Source: Microthyrium microscopicum (Eukaryota; Ascomycota; Dothideomycetes; Microthyriales; Microthyriaceae). From it: a stretch of 64,000 nucleotides of DNA. The DNA is taken from positions 675,736-739,735 of the forward strand of contig MU004231.1 in NCBI GenBank assembly GCA_010405405.1. The letters run 5' to 3'. The position numbers and the translations under genes are program-made. Below the pieces are notes generated by a model. That model saw only the letters and a program-made list of their open reading frames with translations, did no database searches and had not been told where the DNA came from. Positions 35,317 through 46,896 of this stretch are shown one piece after another. Each line of letters opens with the position of its first letter. Position 1 is the first letter of the stretch.

Positions 35317-37269
35317 ATGACGGGTCGCCGCTCGAAGATCCGCCTCATCAATCTACAAGACCAAATAGCCCCTTCACCTGGCAATTACTCGTCGTTTTCG
35401 GTTATTTCGCCAGTATTCTGCATCGAGCGCAAGTCGGAGAATGAAGATGATATAACAATATCAGCAAAGTTCATGCTGCAGGTGGATATTCGAGGTTTTA
35501 TGGATGGGTAAGTTTGAGTAAGTGTTTGCTTGACCGATTACCAACGATTCGCAGCGAAAAGTCTCGCCGCTATCGATTCTTTGACTCCGTTTCGCTTCGA
35601 TATCTGTATTTTCAAGGCGAGAAAGTGGAGTTCTCACCAAAGCACGATGGCATTCAGAAGATGAATGCCACTCTCGATAGTACACAGCAAACATCACTTA
35701 CCCTTGGGGTGAAACCAGGTGGCGGAGGTGTTGCTAGTGGCGATATTGAATATCAGGTTATGAACAGTCGGAAGCTCGTTGTTGCCCGGCCGATGACAAC
35801 TTGGAGATGTGGTGTTGGAATAGAGCCCTGTAAGTGTGGATGCACAAAGGATGAATCATAGCTGACCCTTTGCAGATCAGCCACTTCAAGCAAAGGAGTC
35901 CACTGGTTGGATGAGTCGCTTGGTCAATGCTATAACCACTTCAGATGGTGAGGTGGATGAGAAGGACACGTACCCAAGACATTACTCTCATCATCCACGT
36001 TTTGATGCTTCTATCCATTGGTCATGGCAATCCAACCTCCAACTTCAACAGTGGACGCCGGACTTATACGATACAGTCTCTTGGCCTGTGGTGGTGTCTA
36101 GGACGATTAGCTATCGGGATGTCTTGACAGCTTCTGATAGACGACTTCGGGATATGTTTCATTTCCATTTTGAGGTTGACGTATGTATTTTCAAGGAAAT
36201 ATCCAGACGAAGCAGCTAACAGTTGTTACAGACACAAGTTCGAGAGCTTAGCCACTGGTCAAACATTTTCAAGACTTCAAAGCCTGCTGAGAGTCGCTTT
36301 AGAGACGACACGGGTCATACTAAGCCATCAGATCAGTCTAGATTCCGCATCAGCCTCAATGGATCAGTTCAGGACCACTATATCCCTTCGCGGCGAACCT
36401 GGAACCTACGAGAAGAGCTACTGAAAGAAGTCAATACTACGCGTCGTGATGGGCTTGGAGTGCCGCTTCACTTTGGGAAAGTCAAGATCCATCCTAAGTC
36501 CATGTCTGGCAAATGGAATCGAAACAGCAAGGGAAGTGAAGGCAGAGGGAACCGTAGGAGATTTAGTCATTCAGACGGGCACAGAAATATTATCAGCAAT
36601 CCGAATCGTTCAAGACCTCGAGGCAAATATCTCCCGTCGCCCTCAGATGATGATACTGGTAGATTAGTGGTTATGCCGCACGGCAAAAAGAGATCTCGCT
36701 CTACAGAACTTTCTACTTCGAACTCTCCGAACCGACATCGTAGCTGCTCGAGGGCCTATAACATAGACATGGATGACACTATACACAATGATCCTCGACG
36801 GTCTCAAGCGATGAAGTCCAAGCACGTCCACTTTGGCCCGGTATCTCCAATAACGGATCATGTCTTCTTAGCAGCGCTGTCTCGAGAACAGAATCGACAC
36901 TGTCACATGTTCGTTGAGCGATGCGGGCACCGAAATCATCCTGAACGCGAAGGTAGAAAGAGAAGGAGAACAAGTATGAGTGATGTCCACAGCACACATT
37001 CTCGAAATCCGCGCAACTCCGAACATTGCCCATGTTGGGGAGAAGACTTCATCCACGAACGGGCGACATTACATCGGAAGAAGAGCTTGGAGAGACTCAA
37101 GAATGAAGAGATTTCGCAGTCACGAAATGATGACGAGTCCGATTCTAGTTCTGACAGCGATATGGTCGATGTCATAATGGAAATCGACGAATACCGAGAG
37201 CTGGACAGGTTGAAATTCCAACCCCTGAATCGACTTCTAGACAACATTTTGGGATTCTGGTCGCCTTGA
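35317..37269 (+). CDS. Fungal protein of unknown function, 602 residues
   Basis: Four exons (35317-35507, 35555-35829, 35876-36180, 36232-37269) splice in frame with clean GT-AG introns of 46-51 nt, which is strong evidence for a real gene. I do not recognise the family. The N-terminal 280 residues look globular, with beta-rich stretches (FMLQVDIRGFMDGEKSRRYR, LTLGVKPGGGGVASGDIEYQ) and several Trp residues (HWSWQSNLQLQQW). Residues 340-530 are disordered and basic, rich in Arg/Ser/His/Asn, with clusters such as GKKRSRS and GRKRRRTS that could be nuclear localisation signals. A Ser/Asp-rich acidic patch (DDESDSSSDSD) precedes a hydrophobic C-terminal helix ending in ILGFWSP. The layout suggests a nuclear protein, by inference only. 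It converges on ura5 with just 79 nt between stop codons. Confidence 0.8.
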
Positions 37270-37348
37270 ATATGGCTCTACCACTGACTACTCCAATGAA
37301 TAGACTCTGTTCACAAATCGATATATAAGGCGCATATACATCATATCC

Positions 37349-38077
37349 TCAGTTTGTGGCCTTATACTTCTCCCGGTATTCCTCCAACCTCTTTAGATCT
37401 TCCTGCGACCCAGTGCCTTTAAAGTACTCCACCACATCATCCAGTGTCAAAATTGAAAATACCGGAACACCGTGTTCCTTTGTAACTTCGCCAATAGCAC
37501 TCGGTCTCGGCTTCCCATCGTCCACATCACCCTTAATCTGCTGCCCATCGGGTCCAAACATCGGCGTCTTCTCCAAGCGATCAAACGCCACCACTATTCC
37601 CACCAACTCCCCACCCTCCGCCTTGATAATCTCAATTGCCTCCCTTATCGCGGTCCCCGCTGTAATCACATCGTCGATAATCACCACCCTTTTGCCTTTG
37701 AGGGGCGCGCCAACAATATTGCCGCCTTCGCCATGTGTCTTGGCTTCTTTGCGGTTGAAGCTGTAGCTTACTTTGTCGAAGCGCTTGGGGTCAATGGCGG
37801 CGAGCTTGTCGATGGTCGTGGCGCAGAGTGGGATGCCTTTATACGCTGGGCCAAAGAGAATATCAAAGTCGACTTGCGGAGTTTGGAGGGCGAGAGTGTG
37901 TGCGAAGGCGTAGGAGATGGAGCGGACAAGGTCAGCGCGATTGAAGAGGCCGGCATTGAAGAAGTAGGGTGATATGCGACCGGATTTCAGGGTGAAGGTG
38001 CCGAATTTAAGAGCATCGGCTTCGATACAGGTCTGGAGAAAGGAGGCGCGGTGCGGTGGGAGATTTGACGTAGCCAT
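37349..38077 (-). CDS. ura5: Orotate phosphoribosyltransferase
   Basis: A single exon of 242 residues starting [18 protein letters not shown]; an upstream in-frame start at 38113 is possible, but the usual N-terminus of the family begins at 38077. The enzyme transfers a phosphoribosyl group from PRPP to orotate to give OMP, the fifth step of de novo UMP synthesis, in the cytosol. [19 protein letters not shown] binds orotate. The catalytic-loop block has the typical Lys-Glu-Ala-Lys ([14 protein letters not shown]), and [13 protein letters not shown] is the PRPP-binding loop. The length fits fungal Ura5 (about 225-240). It is convergent with the 602-residue gene and divergent from methionine aminopeptidase 2. 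Confidence 0.97.
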   Translation of the reverse strand: MATSNLPPHRASFLQTCIEADALKFGTFTLKSGRISPYFFNAGLFNRADLVRSISYAFAHTLALQTPQVDFDILFGPAYKGIPLCATTIDKLAAIDPKRFDKVSYSFNRKEAKTHGEGGNIVGAPLKGKRVVIIDDVITAGTAIREAIEIIKAEGGELVGIVVAFDRLEKTPMFGPDGQQIKGDVDDGKPRPSAIGEVTKEHGVPVFSILTLDDVVEYFKGTGSQEDLKRLEEYREKYKATN

Positions 38078-38482
38078 GGCGTATTTAGATAGAGGATAGA
38101 TGCTGTAGAACACACTCCGGTGTATGCTAAGGGGTAAAATAGCTGTCCAATTTCGTTGTCGTTTCTTGACTGACTACCAACCCGCCGATTGCGATATGAA
38201 CTCCCACTCTCCTACCAGGTACTATAAAGGCGTTGATCTAGCTTGAGGCGCGCTCGATGCGGTCCGTTGTCATACTTTTGGGTCTGTGAAAGCTCACACT
38301 TTGTATGATTTACAATCAGAAGTTACAAACCAATGAAAATTGAGATATAGAATTTTGGTGTTGCGAACTTGCAACCGTGAAGAAAAACACACCCCACCCT
38401 TGAGCCCCAAAAAACCCCACCAGCCGCTCACACGATCCGTCCCTTGACATCCACAAGAGCTACGAAATCCCAAACCACCAAA
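38078..38482. promoter_or_regulatory. 405-nt divergent promoter, ura5 / map2
   Basis: It separates the divergent starts of two housekeeping genes and must hold both promoters. I see no clear operator; a short A/C-rich segment (38380-38425) precedes the map2 leader. Confidence 0.45.
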
Positions 38483-40077
<1,595 letters not shown>

Positions 40078-40609
40078 AGCAAGACCGCCCCTAGTGTATG
40101 CAATACCTAAAAGAGCAATGAAATAGGAATTTTGAAAGAACTGAAAGAAACCGACGTAGTTGCATACATGGAGTTCTTGTATGAATGTCGAACAAGAACG
40201 AGAGAAATCTAGTTTTATATCTCAGTAGGCGGTGTAGATCCTGCTTCCATTATGATAATGATACATAGGTAATGCTTGAATATGCTTGAATAAAGGAGAA
40301 TGTATTGTGTTCCAGACACTTTACCATAACCTTCAACAGGCTGAACTCGCAGAACTCCCCCATGATTCATGACATCAAAGGCGTTCCGAGGCTCATTCAG
40401 ATGCAGCCATTCCTGCAAACATCCCAATACATATATGCTTGAGCCAATCTTGGAACTCTGTGGCGTTTGCGAACATGCAGCACAGCCCCATGATTTATTC
40501 TGGTATCAGAGCCGCAGAGTGCATGAGAAAACTGAAAAGATAAAAGGGAAGTACCCGCCGTCACCCTCAGCCTGATGAATTTCCATCTTGTGTTCAAACC
40601 CGACCAGCA
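40078..40609. other. Intergenic: map2 3' flank
   Basis: This is 532 nt. The motif TGCTTGAATA occurs twice near 40274-40294. Only short frames are present and none is supported. Confidence 0.5.
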
Positions 40610-41631
40610 ATGGCAACACTGTTGTCAACCACCTGGACAAACCCATGCGGCAATGGCAATATTCCGGAATGGACAAAATGGGCCAGTCCTACTCCAGCAC
40701 CTGTAGCTCCCACACTGTTCTGGGCAGATACGCAGCCGTCTTCATGCTATCCTCCTTCGTTCTCATCAATGGCCTTTGGCAATAGCACTTACAGTCCAGG
40801 TGTTTGTCCCTCTGGTTATGCTACGGCCACATCAACTGTCAATTCGCAGAACAAAGTGACAAATGGGGTATGCTGCCCGTCGTAAGTCGCCTTTAAGCAC
40901 AATTCAGATGCAAACAATGAGAGAAGCTGACCGCGGATAGTGGCTTCTCCTTGTATTCGATCGCTACGTATGGTTTGGATTGCTGGACTTCGTTCTCCTC
41001 CGGATCACCGGGCACTGGCACGCTCCTCTTCGCATCTGGTGGTGGAACGGGAAGTCAAGCTATGGCGTTCACATCTGGGGCGGCCAACGGATATAGTATC
41101 AATATTGCCTGGGAAGAAGCGGATTTCACTAGTTCCGGAGCCTCCAAAACAGCTGGATCATCTGCAAGTAGTTCAGGGTCAAAATCAGGGACCACAGGAA
41201 ACGCTGGCTCAGATGGCAATACTGGCAGCACAGGAGGTGGCTTGAGTACAGGTGGCAAAATCGGCCTCGGTGTAGGTCTGGGAATTGGCTTCCTACTTAT
41301 TGTGATTCTTCTTGTTCTCTGGATCCTGCGTAAGCGGAAGAACGCAAAAAGTAATTCAACCATATGGGCGGACGAGAACGGATCACCAAAGTATGAGGAA
41401 AGCAATCATAACTTTCCTGAGCTGGATGGCAACACAGTCGCAAATGGTCTTGGTCGTTACCGCCCAGAGCTGGATGGAAATGCACGAGCAGAGCTGGACG
41501 GAGTTGCAGGTGGTATGCCAGAACTAGAGACAAGAGGCAATGCTGCTGAGCTTGATGGCAACACTGGACGTGCTATTAGAGAATTGGATGGAGGACCGAT
41601 TCCATCAAAATTGAATGGCCATTCCACTTGA
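40610..41631 (+). CDS. Single-pass membrane protein with cysteine-rich ectodomain and ELDG-repeat tail
   Basis: Two exons (40610-40881 and 40941-41631) give 320 residues. The N-terminal 105 residues hold spaced cysteines (13, 46, 66, 88, 89 and one in YGLDCW). A Ser/Gly/Thr-rich linker (about 153-195) is typical of O-glycosylated fungal surface sensors. A membrane segment at about 197-220 (GLGVGLGIGFLLIVILLVLW) is followed by RKRKN as a stop-transfer. The cytosolic tail carries five ELDG units, plus one PELET and one KLNG variant, spaced 8-18 residues apart. No cleavable signal peptide is evident, so the single segment may act as a reverse signal anchor. The layout resembles Mid2/WSC-like sensors without a WSC domain; the function is unknown. 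The intron is 59 nt. Confidence 0.82.
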
Positions 41632-42173
41632 TGAAAAACCGATGACTGAGATTGATTGTCGAGGTTCAAACAGCCTTGAAGACAAATAAGAAATATATGC
41701 CATACTGCAGTGTACCCAGGCCATGGTCCGTATCGCAGTCAGTCGGAGTACGCCCGTTATCTTTCCATGCGTAGAGAAGTTGTCAGCGGCCTATAGGACT
41801 GTCTACTTAGGTACCTACCTAATTCTCAAGTGAGGAAGATGAATAGCTTCGATGTTGACCGCTACTGGGCGCTGTGACCCGTGGTGTGAGCACAAAAATT
41901 CGATGTTGGACATGTCAGGGGCGGAAGTAGATAAACTATTTTACCATCAGCCCATCAAGATTTTCTAGACTTTTCAGTATGATGATAAGCCGTGGATCTT
42001 CCGACGACTTGAGGAAACAGAGTACGTTATAGAATAGTACAGTCGCTGGTAGTGAGTCAGCGATATAGAAGTATCAGGAGATACCGTATGGGCTAACGTT
42101 TCATTCATGATAAATGTATACGCTAAACTGGGAATTTCAAACACAAATCTGACTACAAGTCCTAGACTTGAAC
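41632..42173. other. Intergenic upstream of the tRNA locus
   Basis: This is 542 nt and AT-rich. No open frame or repeat is supported. Confidence 0.5.
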
Positions 42174-42327
42174 GGTGAGATGGCCGAGCGGTCCAAGGCG
42201 CTAGGTAAGAAACGCACTAGATATTACTGTTTTCAACAGGGCACTAACTAACTCAGGTTAAGGTTCAGGTCTCTCCTCAACTTCCTAGTCATTTCATTAT
42301 GGCGTGGGTTCGAATCCCACTCTCGTA
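42174..42327 (+). tRNA. tRNA-Leu(AAG), interrupted twice and probably decayed
   Basis: A-box (TGGCCGAGCGG at 42181-42191) and B-box (GGTTCGAATCC, 42307-42317) are perfect. The T arm pairs fully (GTGGG/CCCAC), the anticodon stem is CTAGG (42201-42205) with CCTAG (42284-42288), and the short variable arm pairs CAT with ATG. Between the two stem strands lie 78 nt. Removing the 52-nt block 42205-42256 restores a standard loop TTAAGG with U33 and anticodon AAG. A remaining 19-nt block (42264-42282) then sits exactly after position 37, where tRNA introns belong, and AGGTT can pair with AACTT across it. The mature length would be 83 nt, right for tRNA-Leu. The acceptor stem is weak: four Watson-Crick pairs, two G-U and a G-A mismatch, so the copy may be inactive. 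Confidence 0.75.
42205..42256 (+). other. 52-nt spliceosomal-intron-like insertion inside the tRNA-Leu anticodon arm
   Basis: The block begins GTAAGA, contains overlapping CTAACTAAC branch-like motifs at 42244-42252, and ends CTCAG, followed by GT. Its length matches the protein-gene introns of this window (mostly 46-60 nt). The insertion point reads AG|GT, the preferred proto-splice site, and AGGT is present at both borders. Whether it is ever removed is unknown; Pol III transcripts are not normal spliceosome substrates. Confidence 0.6.
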
Positions 42328-42908
42328 AGCATTCTCCTGACTCTCATCAAGTATTTCACTAACAAATTAGATCATTCTTCTCATAGAAACTTCTTTTTTT
42401 GTTTTCCGAGCTACTGGTAGAGTAGGTACGGGCTTTTCGTGCTAATATTCATTGTCAATATAAAGTCTTTTTTTACTTTAATTCACAACGTAACAGTTAG
42501 TTAGTGAATACTGTAGCTATGAGTACTAGCTGTGAAGCTGTGTTCTGCTTTGTTCAGGGCCAACTTAAGAGAGCCAGGACTAGCACCTCGGAATTTTGAG
42601 AGGTTAGTCACCATCTTAGACGTACTAATTTGCATTATTATTAAAGCATAGAATATAACTCAGTTTGATGAATTGCTTGATACAATAATGTCCCGCATTT
42701 GCATTGAGTGCTAGATGCCAAAGTAGCAATTACTAAAGAGCTCTTGTTTATTTAGACCCTAAACTGTACAAGCTCAACTCCCTTTTACCTTCTCTCGACG
42801 CTGTCCCTTTTCACCTTCTCTATACTCTTCAGATCATCCACTCTACACTACACTCACAAACAGCTTGAATACTAGAGCATAGTGGAAAGTTAGCTCCGTC
42901 ATTTCCTC
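42328..42908. other. Intergenic: MYND gene upstream region
   Basis: This is 581 nt and AT-rich. Pyrimidine-rich sequence (42770-42850) precedes the MYND gene start. No other feature is supported. Confidence 0.5.
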
Positions 42909-43682
42909 ATGCCGCCAACAAATCCATCTAGCGACGCGCAACCAGCGCCTTCAAACACAGCACCAGAGACGAAACCGTGCGCCATATGTCAAGCACCGGA
43001 CGCTCGCCGCTGCGCCAAATGCTTGAGCGCGTGGTATTGCTCCAAAGAGTGCCAAACTACGGATTGGAAAAATGGCCATAAGCAGGCATGTAACAAGGAC
43101 AATAAGCCATCCACCGACAAGAAACAAAAGCCAGCGCGCCCACCACCAAAAGGATTATCGCAGCATATCGACAAGCCATTTACACGCTTAGAACACAAAA
43201 CCTTCCTTCATGATCTTCCCGAGAAGGACGTGTACACTCTCTTACTCGATTCCTACCGCATGCGCCAGGAGGACGAGTATAAGTTCGGCGGTGATGCCGA
43301 CGTTGACAGCATCTATGGCGGAGCGCCTCATTCTCTCAAGCCATTCCGCCGCTTCCTTCGTCGGGCGGAAAAGAAATCTGGCATTCTTCCTGCTTGGTGG
43401 GATCAGACGAAGCAAGAGGCCTGTGTTGCGCAAGGTATGGGCGGAGATGAGTGGTCAGATCTTTCTTGCTGTGTTGAGAAGCACGACATTGTTGAGCATT
43501 ACGATGATCCGCAAATGCCGATGAAGCTTCGAATGCTCGCGGAAACTTTCTGCGGGGTTGGACCTTGGGGAACAAGCGGTAAGGGTATGAGACAGATGAT
43601 GATGGCAGCTGAAGGAAATTCGAATACGAGCACGATGAATTTCGATATGAGTAACCTGCAGGTAAGCATTCCAAGAACCTAG
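42909..43682 (+). CDS. MYND zinc-finger protein, N-terminal finger
   Basis: The single open frame gives 257 residues. A complete MYND finger lies at 24-61, with ligands Cys24, Cys27, Cys35, Cys38, Cys44, Cys48, His57 and Cys61 (CAKCLSAWYCSKECQTTDW in the middle). A Lys/Pro-rich linker follows, then a roughly 150-residue region (EKDVYTLLLDSYRMRQEDEY, LKPFRRFLRRAEKKSGILPAWW) that recurs in fungal MYND proteins of unknown function. MYND fingers bind proline-rich partner motifs rather than DNA. The 3' end is uncertain: a GTAAGC donor at 43662 and an acceptor at 43768 would replace the last residues with 46 others (ending at 43909). The decayed locus at 44.4 kb is its relative. Confidence 0.85.
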   Translation: MPPTNPSSDAQPAPSNTAPETKPCAICQAPDARRCAKCLSAWYCSKECQTTDWKNGHKQACNKDNKPSTDKKQKPARPPPKGLSQHIDKPFTRLEHKTFLHDLPEKDVYTLLLDSYRMRQEDEYKFGGDADVDSIYGGAPHSLKPFRRFLRRAEKKSGILPAWWDQTKQEACVAQGMGGDEWSDLSCCVEKHDIVEHYDDPQMPMKLRMLAETFCGVGPWGTSGKGMRQMMMAAEGNSNTSTMNFDMSNLQVSIPRT

Positions 43683-44412
43683 TATTGCGTTAAGAAAAAG
43701 CTTCGCTGCGCTGCCATGACGCTCGAAGATAATCATTGCATCATCTGGAAGAATAGGTTGACTGACAGTTAACAGCTTTGATACATTACTTCTACTGTGG
43801 AAGCGATTCTGTCAACGCCATGGAAAGGGCTGGTATCTATAATTCATACCCGACTATGCAGGGCAATGCTGTACTCATAGACTATGGCATGGTTCTCCAA
43901 ACTTTATAGCAGCTTCAGGGCGGATATCAATCGCCGCCGAGATGGACGGAAGGACTCCGAGTAGACGCTATAAAAAGTGGTAATTTAAGGTTTGCTTGTA
44001 TCTTTCTCTTCGTCTATTTGCACAAAGTGGTTCCATTGTCACCATCACTCTGCAAGATCAGAAACCCAGCGGCATACTCCAGGAGATACTGTATCAATTC
44101 TGTAACATACATTGGGCAAAATCAATGGGATCTCCCTCAGCTTTGCTAGGTCCCACTAGCTACGTTGGTAAAGAATGATCTTTACAAGTTACAATGAAGG
44201 ACATTGCAGGTCAGGTCATATCGTGCCTTCCTTTTCCAGTCTTGGTGTCTCGTGCCTCCCCTTTGACTCTTGAGAATACGCTGCCTCCAATTTTGCAATG
44301 CCTTGACACCACCACTTAGAGACCGGCTGTCTTCTCTCTGGTTTTCCGTCTTAGTTTCTCAAGCCCTCTCTCCTTCAAATCCCCTCCTCAACCCTCATTA
44401 GAAGATGTCATC
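43683..44412. other. Intergenic, with a possible terminal exon of the MYND gene
   Basis: An open stretch at 43769-43909, preceded by a TTGACTGACAG acceptor, could be the last exon of the gene ending at 43682; it encodes ALIHYFYCGSDSVNAMERAG among other residues. The rest, including a pyrimidine-rich leader-like segment at 44220-44410, has no supported gene. Confidence 0.4.
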
Positions 44413-45430
44413 ATGGAGCACTCGGATTCAGTCAAGGCCACACTGGAATCTTCGGAGCAGCCAACTGCTAGCCCCAAACCCCCAAAATGCGTAGTCTGCA
44501 ACAAAAGTGCCTCTCATCGCTGTGCCAAGTGTCACGCTGCATACTGTCCAAGGACTGTCAGATCAAAGATTGGAAGAGCGGCCACAAAATGGATTGCAAG
44601 CAGAACTCCAGCGGATCCGATAGCTCTGACAGCACATCATCCACTCCACCAGCTACGAAGTCCCCCAGTGCACCTCCTAGTCAGAATCGTCCTACAGGTA
44701 TCACGTCTCCCAGCGTAGTTTCCGACAAGAAATCGAGCAGGCCAGAGAAACTTGACAGCAAATCATCTGAGCCACCACCAACAAAGCCTCCCACCGCAGC
44801 TGCTGGCAAGAAAGATCCTGCGAAAATAACGGAACAATCTCGTGGCCGCATGCAAGCTACCTCGATCGGAACAGATGCCACTCAGCAAGTCCAATATGAG
44901 ATTTGCAAATGTCATCGTCACTCTGAATCGTGAGAAAGTGTGAGCGATGATCGCGGAGGTAATGCAAATGCTGTGCATCGCACCTGACGATACCGAGTAT
45001 CCTCGTATGCTTCTGGAGATACACAATGGAGAACGACGCTGGGTGCACAACTTCCTTGTTGAAGCCTTTCTCCTGCGCCGTCATGACAACGACACGTACA
45101 ATGAAACCACAGAGACAAACGAATGCGGCACCCGAACACGGACTAGGACTTCGTTTATGCAATTCCTCAAGCGGACAGAAGAGACTCCTCATGCCCTTCC
45201 GGTATGGTGGGACGGCACTCACCAGGCTCAAACCATCATTCTAGCTCAGAATCCCAAGTTCGACCAACCGATCTACGAGTATGTTGATAACTAGCGAGAC
45301 ACCTATCTGAAAACCCACGAAGAGCAGGGCTTGCAAGGTGGCAAGTCGATTATCATGACCCTTCGGCTGTCCACTAACTGCGTATACGGAAATGACTGTT
45401 GGGGATGGCGCGCTCGATATCTAGGAAGAC
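44413..45430 (+). pseudogene. Decayed MYND-finger gene related to the one at 42.9 kb
   Basis: It starts MEHSDSVKATLESSEQPTAS and enters a MYND finger (CVVCNKSASHRCAKCHAAYC). The frame then breaks: the expected continuation SKDCQIKDWKSGHKMDCKQ is found in the next frame, as if one T were missing at about 44549. A Ser/Pro/Lys-rich linker follows, then a stop at 44931-44933. The C-terminal domain resumes in another frame (44947-45294) with FMQFLKRTEETPHALPVWW, aligning with FRRFLRRAEKKSGILPAWW of the intact gene. DYHDPSAVH at about 45337-45363 aligns with EHYDDPQMP there, but lies beyond a further stop. At least three disruptions suggest an old tandem duplicate. A sequencing error could explain the first break alone, but not all of them. 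Confidence 0.75.
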
Positions 45431-46070
45431 GTATACCACTCACCCCGAACTCTACGACCTCATGAGAAGCTTAGGAGTAGTCAAAATCAAAGGAGTCTTT
45501 TTTCACTGTGCGTGGATGCAAATCAAATGGAGGAAGATGGTGTCTTTTGAGCTCTTTGCGAGTTTGCTGGTATAACGGTGTCCATAGTATGCATGCTTAG
45601 AAGGCAGCACTACTGTATCATTTAGTTCTTAGATAGGCGGGCTACCGTACCAATCAATTCAGTGCGATACATCCAGTATTGCTTATCTCCCCATCGAGTG
45701 CCATTGTGACCACGCATAAGTTGTCTAGGGTCGACGTCCAGTATGTCTCGGACTATCAACCTCAAAGTCTAGTGGCATACAAGCTTCTAATGCCCAGCAT
45801 ATTTGGCGGGATCGTTGTGTGGAGACGAAGATACATCAACAATTCAGATCGTGAAGAGCCTTTATAGTAATCTTTCAATCATATACACTAGCAGAGCCAT
45901 AACTTGCAGAACCCTCTTGCAAGTAAGAAAGCCCGAGCTTCGAATCTAACAATGCCAGCCATGCCTTCGGGGCGTAATGAACAAAAATTCGAACGTCACA
46001 TACACACCCATTCTGTGTCTTCGCTGCAGAGACATGTGCCTAATCCATAGCGCTTACATGAGCGGTGCTT
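45431..46070. other. Intergenic
   Basis: It lies between the decayed MYND copy and the 3' end of the C-terminal-MYND gene. Only short frames are present (for example 45679-45867 +); none is supported. Confidence 0.5.
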
Positions 46071-46896
46071 TCAAACGTTCATCATCATACCCATCGGTTC
46101 GCAGTAAGTCTTGTGCGCCTTCCAGTGCTTCTTCTGGCATGACTACGATTACACATTAGCACTTTTGGTTTTTTGCAAGGACCTGTCCACTTGCCTTGTC
46201 ACAGTACCATACCCGCATGCAGCCGCTACACTTGCGCAGCGGCTGACCAACACCATCTGCTGCGATCTTTCCACAATGGAAGCAACTGGTACCACAGTCA
46301 GCTTTAGTTCAGATAGAATGGAATCAGTCTCACCTTGGGCTGCCGAAGCTACGAGGAGTGCCAGGGATGTATTGGTCTAGTGCCGCAAGAAATTGCGCTT
46401 TTCCTGGAGCGCGAAACGGAGTGTCGCAGATTGGAAGAGCAAAGCCATCAATAGCGTCAATCTTGGAAGTAAGCTCGCGGAGATGGTCAAAGTCATCTTG
46501 CTTGAACGTGGCTCCAGCGGCCATCATCATGGCACCGAGTAGAATGACACGATAGCGTCCATCATCACGAGGACTACCAAAATAATCCGGATTCTTTTTC
46601 TCGACGGCGCGATACTTGGCCATAAGCTCGTCACCAATGCCGGAGTTGAGACGGGTGCGCACGTTCAGGAAGTGCTCCTCCAGACTCTGTTTGTCTTTGT
46701 CCGATTTGGCTTCATTCGGAGTGATCATGTTGGCCAAGTCACTGAGTCGAAGATCTTTCTCGTCGCTCTCAAAGTCGCAGTCGATTTCGCCGGCGACATC
46801 CAGATCGGCGTCACCTTCGAAGAGGCCTGTAAGCGCGTTAGTTTCAAGTCCAATGGAAACAAATAAAGTGGTCTTACGGTGTCCCCAGCGGCCCAT
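46071..46896 (-). CDS. MYND zinc-finger protein, C-terminal finger
   Basis: Four exons (46896-46878, 46826-46334, 46285-46195, 46142-46071) give 224 residues. The N-terminus MGRWGHRLFEGDADLD is restored by the first join. A helical region of about 150 residues follows, with an Asp/Glu-rich start. The C-terminus is a full MYND finger: Cys172, Cys175, Cys190, Cys193, Cys199, Cys203, His211, Cys215 (CSGCMRVWYCDKSCQKKHW). The last intron (46194-46143, 52 nt) uses a GC donor (GCAAGT) and falls between Cys199 and Cys203; without splicing, an in-frame stop removes the last three ligands. The function is unknown; a protein-binding adaptor is the best inference. It differs from the N-terminal-finger gene in layout, so the two are not simple duplicates. 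Confidence 0.86.

Noticed and set aside
42174-42327. Reading the whole stretch between the tRNA-Leu stem strands as one ordinary tRNA intron
   Set aside because: The 5' part would then have A at position 33 and no usable Leu anticodon; shifting the stem by one loses position 26. The two-intron reading restores every standard position.
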